From CAZCFB01 sp964511535 (lineage in GTDB: Bacteria > Myxococcota_A > Polyangia > GCA-2747355 > CAZCFB01): 55,724 nucleotides of DNA. The notes below the pieces were generated by a model that was not told where the DNA came from, searched no databases, and saw only the letters and a list, made by a program, of their open reading frames with translations. Made by a program: the position numbers and the translations under genes. Of the stretch, positions 1 to 9,214 are shown in pieces (within the stretch, counting starts at the first letter, position 1; each line of letters opens with the position of its first letter). Location of the stretch: the NCBI GenBank assembly GCA_964511535.1, contig CAZEFW010000042.1:1-55724 (forward strand). Reading direction: 5' to 3'.

Positions 1-73
1 CCCCCCCCCCCCCCCCCCAAACCCCCCCCCCCCCCCACCCCCCCCCCGCCCCCCCCCCCCCCCCCCCCCCCCC
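1..73. other. Near-pure poly-C tract at the window start
   Basis: The first 73 bases are C apart from a few A and one G. Coding-like sequence starts right after. Inference: this is the reverse complement of a poly-G read artefact left at a contig end, not genomic sequence. Nothing else can be read in it. Confidence 0.7.
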
Positions 74-170
74 TCAAGCCTCAAGCCCCGAGCCCGGCGA
101 GCGTAGCTCGCCTTGACATCGCGAGGGCGGCAGTGCAAACCCTGTGGGTACCCGGATCGCGGTCCCCCAA

Positions 171-1556
171 ATGCCAGCCATCAGCCTGAAAGACGTCAGC
201 AAGTGCTACCTGGTTTACGAGTCGCCCATGAAGGCGCTGACCCGTATGTTCGCGCCCAAGATGGTGGTGCCCGAGGAGGTGTGGGCCCTCAAGGACATCA
301 ACATCGAGATCGAGCACGGCGAGTGCGTCGGAATCATCGGCAACAACGGCTCTGGCAAGAGCACCATCCTGGCGGTGATCGGCGGCATCATCACGCCCAC
401 CACCGGTGAGGTGCGGGTGGAGGGCAAGCTCTCCACCCTGCTCGACCTGACCGTGGGAATGCAGATGGAGCTGTCCGGGGTGGAGAACGTGTCCATCCTC
501 GGCGGCCTGCTCGGCCTGTCCGACGAACAGACGGCCGAGCGCGCTGACCAGATGATCGAGTTCGCCGAGCTGGGCGATGCCATCCACCGGCCGGTCAAGA
601 CCTACTCCACCGGCATGGTGATGCGGCTCGGCTTCTCGGTCGCCTTGCACGTCGAGTTCGACCTGCTCATCGTGGACGAGGTGCTGGCGGTGGGGGACAA
701 CAACTTCCACCGCAAGTGCGTCAACCGCATGCGCGAGCTGCACCACACCCACAAGAAGTCCATCGTCATCGCCTCCCACGGCCTCGGGGAGATCGCCGCC
801 CTGACCGACAGGCTGATCTTGCTCGACAAGGGGCGCATCGCCAGCCAGGGCCCCACCGAGGAGGTGCTCACCGCCTACTGGCAGCAGTGCGAGCGGGAGC
901 GCAACAAGGTGGGCCAGCGGGTCAAGCCGCTGGAGGGCCCCAACCCGTACGGCGACGACATGGGCGACGTGAAGATCGAGGCGGTGCGCTTCCTCGACGG
1001 CTCCGGCGTGGAGCAGGAGTCGTTCCAGACCGCGGGCCCCATGACCATGGAGATCTGGTTCAACGCGCTCAAGCCGGTCAAGAACCCGTTGTTCCGGGTG
1101 CAGATCTTCCGCAACGACGGCATCTGGGTCCACGGCATGAACACCTACCGGCACAACTGCGACCTGGGGCACTTCCAGGGCCGCGGGTGCATCAAGCTGC
1201 ACTACCCGGTGATCAACCTGCTCGAGGGGGACTACTACGTCTCGGTGGGGGTCTGGCCCGACGAGTACACCTCCTTCATCTCCGACGTGGCATACGACGT
1301 GCGCGAGATGGCCTTCCTGTTCAACGTCTACTCCATGCGGCACCACGGCGCGGGCATCACGATGATGGAGGCGTCCTGGGAGTACCTGCCGCCCTCCTCG
1401 CCGCCGGCCATCAAGAGCGAGGTCCAGATGGTGCGCGACGGCCACCTGCCCCAGCTGCCCGAGGGATCGCCAGCGTTCTTCGATGCCTCCCCCGAGGATC
1501 CACCGGAGGACGCAGAGCCGCCCGAGGACGAGGCGGCCGCGCCCGCCGAAGGCTGA
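171..1556 (+). CDS. Wzt-like polysaccharide ABC transporter ATP-binding protein
   Basis: A 461-residue ATPase of an ABC-2 polysaccharide or O-antigen exporter; it would power export of a lipid-linked glycan across the inner membrane with a Wzm-type permease. Walker A GNNGSGKS is at residues 57-64, the signature region YSTGMVMRL near 145, Walker B LLIVDEV near 165-171 and the H-loop ASHG near 201. Residues about 245-420 form an extra beta-rich domain like the Wzt C-terminal glycan-binding domain, followed by a Pro/Glu/Ala-rich acidic tail. ATG 171 is chosen because it begins the canonical first strand (AISLKDVSKCY); an in-frame GTG at 144 would add nine unremarkable residues. No permease is visible; it would lie off the contig. 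The next gene starts 17 bp downstream. Confidence 0.9.
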   Translation: MPAISLKDVSKCYLVYESPMKALTRMFAPKMVVPEEVWALKDINIEIEHGECVGIIGNNGSGKSTILAVIGGIITPTTGEVRVEGKLSTLLDLTVGMQMELSGVENVSILGGLLGLSDEQTAERADQMIEFAELGDAIHRPVKTYSTGMVMRLGFSVALHVEFDLLIVDEVLAVGDNNFHRKCVNRMRELHHTHKKSIVIASHGLGEIAALTDRLILLDKGRIASQGPTEEVLTAYWQQCERERNKVGQRVKPLEGPNPYGDDMGDVKIEAVRFLDGSGVEQESFQTAGPMTMEIWFNALKPVKNPLFRVQIFRNDGIWVHGMNTYRHNCDLGHFQGRGCIKLHYPVINLLEGDYYVSVGVWPDEYTSFISDVAYDVREMAFLFNVYSMRHHGAGITMMEASWEYLPPSSPPAIKSEVQMVRDGHLPQLPEGSPAFFDASPEDPPEDAEPPEDEAAAPAEG

Positions 1557-1573
1557 GCCGGAGCGCCGCCCAG

Positions 1574-3253
1574 ATGAGCGGGACGACCGAGGGACGCCGC
1601 AAGGTCATCGTCTTTGGCATCGACGGGGGGACCCTCTCGCTGGTGGGGCCGTGGGCCAAGCGCGGTGAGCTTCCGAACCTCTCCCGGCTGCTCGGCTCCG
1701 GCGCGTCGGGCGCTCTGCGCTCCACGGTCCACCCGCTGACACCCCAGGCCTGGTCCAGCTTCCTCACCGGCATGAACCCCGGCAAGCACGGGGTGTACGA
1801 CTTCGGCAAGCGTCGGGAGACCAACTACGACCTCTGCCTCACCGACAGCTCCGACCGCCGCGCGCCGGCGGTCTGGAACTACCTGGAGGAGCACAACCTC
1901 ACCACCGGGGTGTTCAACGTACCGCTGACCTTTCCGCTGGAGCCGGTGCACGGGTTCATGGTCTCCGGCATGCACAGCCCCAGCGTGGAGCAGGCCATGG
2001 GCCCGCCGTCGCTGATGCAGGACGTGCAGGAGGCCGCTCCGGACTACCGCATCGACGTCATGTCCCCCTGGTACACCGAGATGGACGACTTCCTCCGCGA
2101 CGTGTACGAGATGGCAGACGCCCGCCGGCGCCTCGCGGTCCACCTGTACCGCAAGTACCAACCCGACCTGTACATCTGCGTCATGGTGGCGGTGGACCGG
2201 GTGTGCCACGCCCTGTTCAAGCAGATGTCCCACCCGCTGGAGCACAACCGCGATGGCCGCGGCGGATGGAAGTACAGCGGAGAGGTGCTCAAGGCTTACC
2301 GAGCGGTGGACCGCTGCCTGGGCGAGCTGATGGACGCCGCTGACGACGACACGGTGTTCATCGTCATGTCTGATCACGGCTTCGGCACCCTCGACCGGGA
2401 CGTCAGCCTGAACCAGTTCTTCCTGGAGCAGGGGATCATGTCCTTCTGCCCCACCAAGGTCCGCCCGCGGCTGCCGGTGGTGGGCCGGCCCCCGGGCCAC
2501 GCCGGGCGCTCGGCGGCCGAGGTGCTGGCGGACCGGGTCACCCGCACGGTGCCGCCGCTGCGGTGGGCCGAGGATCGGTCGATCCGCCGCGGCGAGATCC
2601 CGCTGGCCCTGCGCCGCTGGGAGTACATCGACTGGGACCGGACCCAGGCCTACAGCCAGGGGCTCTTCGGCAACGTGTACATCAACCTGCGCGGACGCGA
2701 GCCGGAGGGGTGCGTGGCGCCGGAGGATTACCATCGAGTTCGTGAGGAGGTGGCCGCCGCCCTGCTCTCCATCACCGACCCCGAGGACGGGGATCGTGTG
2801 GTGAGCCAGGTGTACCGCAGGGAGGAGCTTTACAGCGGTCCCTACCTGGAGGAGGCGCCCGATCTGGTGGTGACCATGCGGGATTATGCCTACATGACCC
2901 GGGGTGGAAATGAGTTATCTTCCACTGAAATCATCTCGGAGCCTGCGGTAAATCACTCTGGAAATCATAGACTTAATGGAATGCTCATCATGAACGGGCC
3001 TGGAATTAGGCCCGGCTACCGCGTAAAGGGCGCCCACATCATGGACGTCATGCCCACGGTACTTCATATTTTGGGGGTGCCCGTACCTGTGGAGGTGGAC
3101 GGCAGGGTGCTCAGCGAGGCGCTGGAGCGGCCCGAGTTCCTCGCCGACCTGGCCAGCAAGCTGACCCGTGAGGCCTCCGGAGGCCGGGCCCTGTCCAGGA
3201 GTGAGGAGCAATTGATCAGGGACCGATTGAAGAACCTCGGGTACCTGGATTGA
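1574..3253 (+). CDS. Alkaline-phosphatase-superfamily phosphodiesterase/transferase
   Basis: A 559-residue soluble-looking type I phosphodiesterase/nucleotide pyrophosphatase relative. Metal and nucleophile motifs are present: GIDGG (Asp17), LTPQAWSSFLTG followed by PGKHG near residues 56-74, SDHGFG near 266-271 and NHSGNH near 461. There is no signal peptide, unlike the three relatives at 32162-38476. It ends in RLKNLGYLD, a tail shared with two proteins of the other cluster. Placement between an exporter ATPase and glycosyltransferases suggests it adds or removes a phospho-substituent on a glycan or carrier; the substrate is unknown. Codon use turns AT-rich at about 2880-3075. The ATG at 1574 immediately precedes the domain; a longer reading runs over the upstream gene. 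Confidence 0.8.
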   Translation: MSGTTEGRRKVIVFGIDGGTLSLVGPWAKRGELPNLSRLLGSGASGALRSTVHPLTPQAWSSFLTGMNPGKHGVYDFGKRRETNYDLCLTDSSDRRAPAVWNYLEEHNLTTGVFNVPLTFPLEPVHGFMVSGMHSPSVEQAMGPPSLMQDVQEAAPDYRIDVMSPWYTEMDDFLRDVYEMADARRRLAVHLYRKYQPDLYICVMVAVDRVCHALFKQMSHPLEHNRDGRGGWKYSGEVLKAYRAVDRCLGELMDAADDDTVFIVMSDHGFGTLDRDVSLNQFFLEQGIMSFCPTKVRPRLPVVGRPPGHAGRSAAEVLADRVTRTVPPLRWAEDRSIRRGEIPLALRRWEYIDWDRTQAYSQGLFGNVYINLRGREPEGCVAPEDYHRVREEVAAALLSITDPEDGDRVVSQVYRREELYSGPYLEEAPDLVVTMRDYAYMTRGGNELSSTEIISEPAVNHSGNHRLNGMLIMNGPGIRPGYRVKGAHIMDVMPTVLHILGVPVPVEVDGRVLSEALERPEFLADLASKLTREASGGRALSRSEEQLIRDRLKNLGYLD

Positions 3254-3288
3254 ACGGCAGCAGCTGGATTGCCGCCTGAATAAAGGCA

Positions 3289-3316
3289 TTGTATCAGGTG
3301 CGTGGATGGGCATAAT
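3289..3316 (+). promoter_or_regulatory. Possible sigma-70-type promoter before the coiled-coil glycosyltransferase
   Basis: TTGTAT at 3289-3294, a 16-bp spacer and CATAAT at 3311-3316 lie in the 101-bp gap between two co-directional genes, the longest gap in this part of the operon. The -10 matches 5 of 6 consensus bases, the -35 only 3 of 6. An overlapping alternative is TTGCCG at 3269 with TATCAG at 3292 (17-bp spacer). Tentative. Confidence 0.3.
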
Positions 3317-3354
3317 CGCACCCCTGCACTGCTAACTACGACTGGGAGTACGAC

Positions 3355-5421
3355 GTGCGACGACGAGTACTGGTACTGACCCGGGACCTGATCCCGATCC
3401 AGGGGCTCCCCACCGCCGGCGGCGGCCTGCGGGCCTGGGGCCTGGGCGAGGCCCTCCGACTGCGCGGCCATGACGTGGTCTACTCGGTGCCGGCCAAGCT
3501 GGTGCCCGAAGGGGAAGAGTTCGACGAGATGCGGCGGCTGGCCTTCGACCCGGCCGACCTGCACGCCACGATCCTGCGCGCCGAGCCCGACCTGCTGCTC
3601 CTGGAGCAGTGGGGCCTGGCCACGCACCTGCCCGAGACCACGCTACCGGTGATACTCGACCTGCACGGCTCGTTGATCCTGGAGAACGCGTTCCGGCGGC
3701 ACCGCAGCTGGACCAGCAACGCGGCAGCCAAGATCAAGGCCCTGCGCCGGGCCGACCTGGTGATCTGCCCGGGCAAGCGCCAGCGGGCTTACTTCATGTC
3801 GTGGCTGATGATGAGCGGCGCCTCTCCCACCGATCTGCCGGTGGTGGAGGTCCCGGTCTCCATGCCCGCCGAGCAGCCGGAGCGCACGGCCCAGTACGAC
3901 CAAAAGATCAAGGTGGTCTACGGCGGCCAGCTCTGGCCCTGGATCGAGCCCGCGGCTGGCCTGCTGGCGGCCACCGAAGCGCTCGAGGAGTCCAAGGATG
4001 GCACCCTGAGCCTGTTCGTCAATGAGCCGGCCCAGCAGGACGTGCTGCCATACGACGACTCCACCCGCATCCCCGCCTGGCACCTGCCCGAGCGCGTGCT
4101 GGAGAGCGAGGTGGTCAAGTCCGAGGGCATGATCAGCCGCGAGGAGATGATCGAACGCTACGTCGCCGCCCACCTGGCGGTGGACCTGTACGGCTGGAAC
4201 ACCGAGCGAGAGCTCGCCTTCACCACCCGCACGGTGGAGTACCTGTGGGCCGGGCTGCCGGTGATCTACGGCGACTACGGCGAGCTCGCCCTGCTGATCA
4301 AGGAGTACGAGGCGGGCTGGCTGGTGAACCCCGCGGACACCGACGCGGTCAACGCCACCGTGCGCGAGGCCCTGGGCGATCGCGACGAGCTGCAGCGGCG
4401 CAGCGAGAACGCCCGCCGGCTGGTGGCCGAGCGCCTCTCCTGGGAGGCCACCGTCGCCCCGCTGGACGACTACGTGCAGGACCCGAGCACCCGGGACAAG
4501 GGCGAGACCATCTTCGGCAAGCTCTCGCTGGAGTTCGACCGGATCAAGGCCGAGGCCCGCGACCGCATGGAGCCCATGGAGCGGGACGTCAAGAAGTTCG
4601 TGGAGGAGGTGGCCAATCGGGACGCGCGCATCGTGGCGCTCACCGACGAGCTGGCCACCCGCGAGCGGCTGGCGGCCGAGGAGAAGGAGAGCCTCCGCCG
4701 GGCCCACGCGGACCTGGAGCGGGAGTACTCGCGCCTGGAGGAGATGCTGCGCGACGCCCGGCTGCAGACCGAACGCCAGGGGATCGAGGTGTCGGAGCGG
4801 GAGCGCGAGATCCGCAAGCTGCGGGCCTCGCTGGAGGACACCGTGGCCCGCTCCGCCGAGCTCGAGGAGGGGGTGGAGGAGGCCAAGGAGCTGCTCAAGT
4901 GCGAGCAGTCGGACCATTCCCAGACCGCGGCGACTTACGGCACCACCCGCAACGACCTGCACAAGTCCGAGCAGAGGATCGAGGAGCTCGATGAGGAGCT
5001 CGAGAGCATCAAGGTGGACCTGAAGGGGGCGGTGGCCAGGATCGCCGGGCAGCAGGAAGAGTTCGACACCTGCCGCGAGAGCCTCGAGACCGAGGTCAAG
5101 GAGCTCAAGGAGAACGAGCTGGCCCTGCGCACCGACATCGCCTCCGAGGCGGCGCGGTCCGAGGAGCTGCGGGGCCTGCTGGAGAAGTCCGAGGGCGCCC
5201 GCGAGTCGCTGCAGCAGCAGCTCGAGGCCATGCGTCGCAAGATCCGCGACATGCGCAATAGCTGGGTCGAGCGCGGCGCGGCCACGGGCCAGCACGCCAT
5301 CCGACGGGTGGCCGTGCAGGTGCCAGCGGTGGCCGGGCTGTGGGTCCGCAACCTCGCCAACAACGCCTACATGACGGTCTGGCAGCGCCGTAACAACGTG
5401 AGGATCTTCCCCGGGCAGTAG
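3355..5421 (+). CDS. Glycosyltransferase with long C-terminal coiled coil
   Basis: A 688-residue protein. Residues about 1-380 look like a GT-B (GT4-like) glycosyltransferase: an N-terminal Rossmann start (VLVLTRDLIPIQG), a central YGGQLWPWIEP segment, and TVEYLWAGLPVIYGDYGEL in the usual nucleotide-sugar-binding half. Residues about 385-640 are heptad-rich charged sequence (Glu, Arg, Lys, Leu), a long coiled coil, followed by a short basic C-terminus. Start is GTG 3355. It lies in the polysaccharide operon, 38 bp before the next gene. The coiled coil could set the distance between the enzyme and partners or measure chain length, as coiled coils do in some O-antigen chain terminators; that role is inference. 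Donor and acceptor sugars are unknown. Confidence 0.75.
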   Translation: MRRRVLVLTRDLIPIQGLPTAGGGLRAWGLGEALRLRGHDVVYSVPAKLVPEGEEFDEMRRLAFDPADLHATILRAEPDLLLLEQWGLATHLPETTLPVILDLHGSLILENAFRRHRSWTSNAAAKIKALRRADLVICPGKRQRAYFMSWLMMSGASPTDLPVVEVPVSMPAEQPERTAQYDQKIKVVYGGQLWPWIEPAAGLLAATEALEESKDGTLSLFVNEPAQQDVLPYDDSTRIPAWHLPERVLESEVVKSEGMISREEMIERYVAAHLAVDLYGWNTERELAFTTRTVEYLWAGLPVIYGDYGELALLIKEYEAGWLVNPADTDAVNATVREALGDRDELQRRSENARRLVAERLSWEATVAPLDDYVQDPSTRDKGETIFGKLSLEFDRIKAEARDRMEPMERDVKKFVEEVANRDARIVALTDELATRERLAAEEKESLRRAHADLEREYSRLEEMLRDARLQTERQGIEVSEREREIRKLRASLEDTVARSAELEEGVEEAKELLKCEQSDHSQTAATYGTTRNDLHKSEQRIEELDEELESIKVDLKGAVARIAGQQEEFDTCRESLETEVKELKENELALRTDIASEAARSEELRGLLEKSEGARESLQQQLEAMRRKIRDMRNSWVERGAATGQHAIRRVAVQVPAVAGLWVRNLANNAYMTVWQRRNNVRIFPGQ

Positions 5422-5459
5422 CGCCGAGCGTCCACCCCGAAACCGAGCAACCAGAGAAC

Positions 5460-7988
5460 ATGCGTATTTTATTTATCCATCCCCACGACATCTACTCCAA
5501 CCAGGAGCCCTGGACGGTCCGTGGCACCTACCTCGCCAACGAGTTCGTCAAGCGGGGCCACGAGGTCAAGCTGATTTACCACATGTTTGACCCGACCATC
5601 CCGATCCAGGAAGCCGCCGCGCGGCAGGAGTACCCCTTCGAGACCATCCCGATGGTCCGGTACTCCTTCTCCCTGACGCGCAAGATCCAGGAGACCATCA
5701 AGCTGGCCCGCTGGGCGGACGTGGTGCACTTCCAGAAGTGCTTCACCTACGTCTCCCTCCCCGCGATCATCGCCGGCTACACGGTGGGCCTGCCGGTGCA
5801 CTACGACTGGGATGACTGGGAGTACGAGATCTACAACTACCGGCCGCTGAACACGCGGGTGGGCGACTTCATCAACTTCACCGAGCGCGCGGTGCCGAAG
5901 TTGGTGGACACCATCTCGGTGGCCAGCGATGCCATCGGCGAGATGGCCCTCGACCTGGGCGTGCCGCCGGATCGCATCTTCGAGGGGCACGTGGGCGGCA
6001 ACCTGGAGAAGTTCCGCCCCGACGTGGACGGCTCGGAAGTGCGCATGATGCACGACCTGGAAGGCCCGGTGGTGATGTACCTGGGCCAGCTCCACGGCGC
6101 CCAGTACTGCGAGCTCTTCCTGCACGCCGCCCGCCGCATCCTGAACCAGCGCGACGACGTGACCTTCGTGGTGGTGGGCACCGGCCACCGGTTCGGCGAG
6201 CTGCACCGCATCAGCGAGGAGCTGCAGATCGGCCACCGCCTGGTGTTCACCGGCGCGGTGGATCACGAGGTGGTGCCCAACTACCTGGCCGCCGCCGACG
6301 TGGTGGTGGCCTGCTTCGCCGACACCCCCCAGGTGCGGTGCAAGTCGCCGCTGAAGGTGTGCGAGTACCTGTCTGCGGGCAAGCCCATCGTGGCCAGCGA
6401 GGTGGGCGAGGCGGCCAAGATGGTGCGGGACGTGGGCGTGCTGACAGAGCCGGGCGACGTCGCCAGCCTGGCCGAGGGCATCGGCTCGCTGCTGGACGAC
6501 CCCGATCGGCGCAAGGAGCTGAGCAAGCTCGCACGCCGCAGGGCCGAGGTGAAGTACAACTGGGGCGTCACCGCCGAGAACATGCTGCGGGCTTACCGCC
6601 TCGGCATGCAGGAGTACGGCCGGCTGATGCTCTTCTCCCGCTCCGGGAAGGTGAACACCCAGCGACAGATCAGCGAAGAGGCGGGGCCGGACGGCGCCGC
6701 CACCATCGACAGCATCGTGGCATCGGGGGGGGAGAAGGTGGAGGCCCTCGAGGCCCCTTTACCCCAGGGGGCTGAGGTCCCCAAGGACTTCATCAGGGAC
6801 AACCTCGATCTGGTGGGGATCTTCGACGGGGAGCACAGCTTCTGCGGACCGCGCCTGGTGCAGCTCGACGTCACCAACAACTGCAACAACGACTGCATCG
6901 CCTGCTGGTGCAACTCGCCGCTGCTGGCCGAGGAGCGCATGACGCCCGACGTCAAGCGGCAGCTGCTGCCCTTCGAGCGCATCGAGGAGCTGCTGGACGA
7001 GCTGTACGCCATGGGCACCCGCGAGATCTACATGGCGGGCGGCGGCGAGCCGTTCATGCACCCGAAGATGAACGACATCATCCGGGCCATCAAGACCCGG
7101 GACATGTGCCTGTTCATCAACACCAACTTCACCCTGGTGGACGAGGAGCGGGTGGAGCTGCTGGCCGAGTTCCCGGTGGACCACATGACCGTCTCCACCT
7201 GGGCCGGCACGCCCCATGTCTACTCTCGCACGCACCCGAACAAGACCGAGGAGGACTTCGAGCGCATGCGCGCCATGCTCAAGCTCCTCGACCAGAAGAA
7301 GGGTGGCCGCGGCAACGCCCCGTTCATCAAGCTGTACAACGTCATCAGCCACCTGAACTACAACGACGCCGAGGCGATGATCGACTTCGCCCTGGACGTG
7401 CACGCCGACTCGGTGGAGTTCACCGTGGTGGACACCAAGCCGGGGTACACCGACTACCTGATGCTGTCCCAGGAGCAGCGGCTGGAGCTGTACAAGTCGT
7501 GCCAGATGCTCGCGGAGAAGATCGAGAGCGAGAAGCTGGAGCTCGACCTGTTCCGCTGGGACCAGTTCATGCGGCGCATCAGCACCACCGACTCGGACGA
7601 GGGCGATTACGACAAGAACATCATCGACTCGCTGCCCTGCACCGTGGGGTGGACTTTCGCCCGGGTGCTGCCCGACGGCAACGTCAACCCGTGCCTCAAG
7701 GGGCACCGCTACCCCATCGGCAACATCTACGACAACACGTTCCGCGAGATCTGGAGCTCCCCCCTGCAGTACGAGTTCCGCCGCCAGGCGAACCAGTTCA
7801 AGAAGGAGGGGCCGATCTTCGCCCTGATGGGCAACGACCCTGACGCCAAGGTCGGCTGCTACCGCGGCTGCGACGATCTCGGGCGCAACGAGTTCACCTG
7901 GGGGCGGATCCAGGAGCTCAGCTCCGCGGAGAAGGCGGCCCTCACCGCCGCTGCCCGCTACCTGCGTGAGCGTGGGAGGTACCTCTGA
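5460..7988 (+). CDS. Fusion: GT4 glycosyltransferase + radical SAM/SPASM enzyme
   Basis: An 842-residue two-enzyme protein. Residues about 1-400 are a GT-B glycosyltransferase (HPHDIYSNQEPW start; KSPLKVCEYLSAGKPIVASEVGE in the donor-binding half). After a linker, residues about 455-842 are a radical SAM enzyme: VTNNCNNDCIAC supplies the 4Fe-4S ligands Cys475, Cys479 and Cys482, and AGGGEPFMHP is the SAM-binding GGEP motif. The C-terminus is SPASM-like, with PCTVGW, VNPCLKGHRYPIGNIYD and VGCYRGCDD as likely auxiliary-cluster ligands. Its stop overlaps the next start (TGATG), and that neighbour is a paralogue of the radical SAM half. Fusion implies glycosyl transfer and radical modification act on one substrate or intermediate; which one is unknown. 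Confidence 0.85.
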   Translation: MRILFIHPHDIYSNQEPWTVRGTYLANEFVKRGHEVKLIYHMFDPTIPIQEAAARQEYPFETIPMVRYSFSLTRKIQETIKLARWADVVHFQKCFTYVSLPAIIAGYTVGLPVHYDWDDWEYEIYNYRPLNTRVGDFINFTERAVPKLVDTISVASDAIGEMALDLGVPPDRIFEGHVGGNLEKFRPDVDGSEVRMMHDLEGPVVMYLGQLHGAQYCELFLHAARRILNQRDDVTFVVVGTGHRFGELHRISEELQIGHRLVFTGAVDHEVVPNYLAAADVVVACFADTPQVRCKSPLKVCEYLSAGKPIVASEVGEAAKMVRDVGVLTEPGDVASLAEGIGSLLDDPDRRKELSKLARRRAEVKYNWGVTAENMLRAYRLGMQEYGRLMLFSRSGKVNTQRQISEEAGPDGAATIDSIVASGGEKVEALEAPLPQGAEVPKDFIRDNLDLVGIFDGEHSFCGPRLVQLDVTNNCNNDCIACWCNSPLLAEERMTPDVKRQLLPFERIEELLDELYAMGTREIYMAGGGEPFMHPKMNDIIRAIKTRDMCLFINTNFTLVDEERVELLAEFPVDHMTVSTWAGTPHVYSRTHPNKTEEDFERMRAMLKLLDQKKGGRGNAPFIKLYNVISHLNYNDAEAMIDFALDVHADSVEFTVVDTKPGYTDYLMLSQEQRLELYKSCQMLAEKIESEKLELDLFRWDQFMRRISTTDSDEGDYDKNIIDSLPCTVGWTFARVLPDGNVNPCLKGHRYPIGNIYDNTFREIWSSPLQYEFRRQANQFKKEGPIFALMGNDPDAKVGCYRGCDDLGRNEFTWGRIQELSSAEKAALTAAARYLRERGRYL

Positions 7989-9208
7989 TGGCTGATCCGA
8001 AGGACGAGGGGACCGCCCCGGAGCCCGGGGCGCAGGACGCGCCGAAGCTGGGCCCCGGAGACCTGGAGCTTGCCGGCGCCATCGACGGCGTGCGCACCTT
8101 CGTCGGGCCGGAGCAGGTGGTCATCGACCTCACCAACCGGTGCAACAACAACTGCATCGGCTGCTGGACCCGCTCCCCGCTGCTGCGGGAGAAGCAGCCC
8201 ACCGCCGCGTGGGTCAACGAGGAGATCCCTTACGACTCGGTGATCCACCTGCTAAACGACCTGCACGACCTCGGCACCCGCCGGGTCCGCTTCACCGGCG
8301 GCGGCGATCCGCTGATCCACCCGCGGCTGGACGACATCCTCAAGGCGTGCAAGCAGCGCAACCTGATCACCTGCATCACCACCAACGGCGTGCTGATGAA
8401 CGAGAAGCGCGCAGAGCTCTTCGCAGAGCTGCCCATCGATGAGCTGGCAGTGAGCATCTGGGCCGCCAGCCCGGACACCTACGCTCGCACCCACCCGAAC
8501 AAGACGGGCCGCACCTTCGAGAAGCTGGAGCGGAACCTCGGCATCCTGGCCGCGCGCAAGAAGCTGCGCCCCAAGGTGACCCTGGCCAACGTGATCATGG
8601 CCATGAACTACGCCGAGGTGGAGCAGATGTACGACTTCGCCCTGCGGGTGAAGGCCGACTCCCTCTACTTCGCCGTGCTCGACCCGATCGAGGGGTACAC
8701 CGACGGGCTCCTGCTGGATCAGGACCACGTGGTGACGGTCAACGCCCAGCTCGACCGGATCCTCCAGCGCAACAACGCGCTGCCCGAGCGGCAGCGCATG
8801 GAGCTGGAGAACTGGGAAGGCTTCCGGCGCCGCATCAGCTCGGCCGGCGAGCAGAAAGATGGCGCCTACGACGCCGACATCATAGACAAGATCCCGTGCT
8901 ACGTGGGGTGGATCTTCTGCCGCATCCTGGCCAACGGCGACATCGCGCCCTGCTGCCGCGGCTCCGACCTGCCCCTGGGCAACATCAACACCGACGGCTT
9001 CAAGAAGGCGTGGCTCGGCGAAAAGTACGCCGAGTTCCGCCAGAAGGCCAAGACCCTTAGTAAGCGGGATCCCTATTTCGAGCCCATCGGCTGCCACAAG
9101 ACCTGTGACAACCTGATGCACAACGAGGTGGTCCACCAGCGCATCCAGGAGCTGAGCGACGAGGACCGCCAACGGATTGAGCGCTACCTGGAGTCCAAAA
9201 GGAGCTGA
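7988..9208 (+). CDS. Radical SAM/SPASM enzyme
   Basis: A 406-residue radical SAM enzyme translationally coupled (TGATG) to the fusion gene before it. LTNRCNNNCIGC gives cluster ligands Cys52, Cys56 and Cys59; FTGGGDPLIHP is the GGEP-equivalent with Asp in place of Glu. The C-terminus has a SPASM-type set of cysteines (IPCYVGW, IAPCCRGSDLPLGNI, IGCHKTCDN). It is clearly homologous to the second half of its neighbour, sharing the ARTHPNKT segment and the SPASM spacing. It sits directly before two sugar-nucleotide epimerase genes, so a sugar or glycoconjugate is the most natural substrate, but SPASM enzymes also modify peptides. Reaction unknown. Confidence 0.85.
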   Translation: MADPKDEGTAPEPGAQDAPKLGPGDLELAGAIDGVRTFVGPEQVVIDLTNRCNNNCIGCWTRSPLLREKQPTAAWVNEEIPYDSVIHLLNDLHDLGTRRVRFTGGGDPLIHPRLDDILKACKQRNLITCITTNGVLMNEKRAELFAELPIDELAVSIWAASPDTYARTHPNKTGRTFEKLERNLGILAARKKLRPKVTLANVIMAMNYAEVEQMYDFALRVKADSLYFAVLDPIEGYTDGLLLDQDHVVTVNAQLDRILQRNNALPERQRMELENWEGFRRRISSAGEQKDGAYDADIIDKIPCYVGWIFCRILANGDIAPCCRGSDLPLGNINTDGFKKAWLGEKYAEFRQKAKTLSKRDPYFEPIGCHKTCDNLMHNEVVHQRIQELSDEDRQRIERYLESKRS

Positions 9209-9214
9209 GTACAC

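Noticed and set aside
113..141. Promoter for the Wzt-like gene (perfect TTGACA at 113-118)
   Set aside because: No -10-like sequence lies 15-19 bp downstream, and the contig end is too close to judge.
81..1445. Long open frames antisense to, or in other frames over, the GC-rich genes throughout the window
   Set aside because: They are by-products of high GC: compositions rich in Arg, Ala, Pro, Gly or His, no domain motifs, and they lie fully over well-supported genes.
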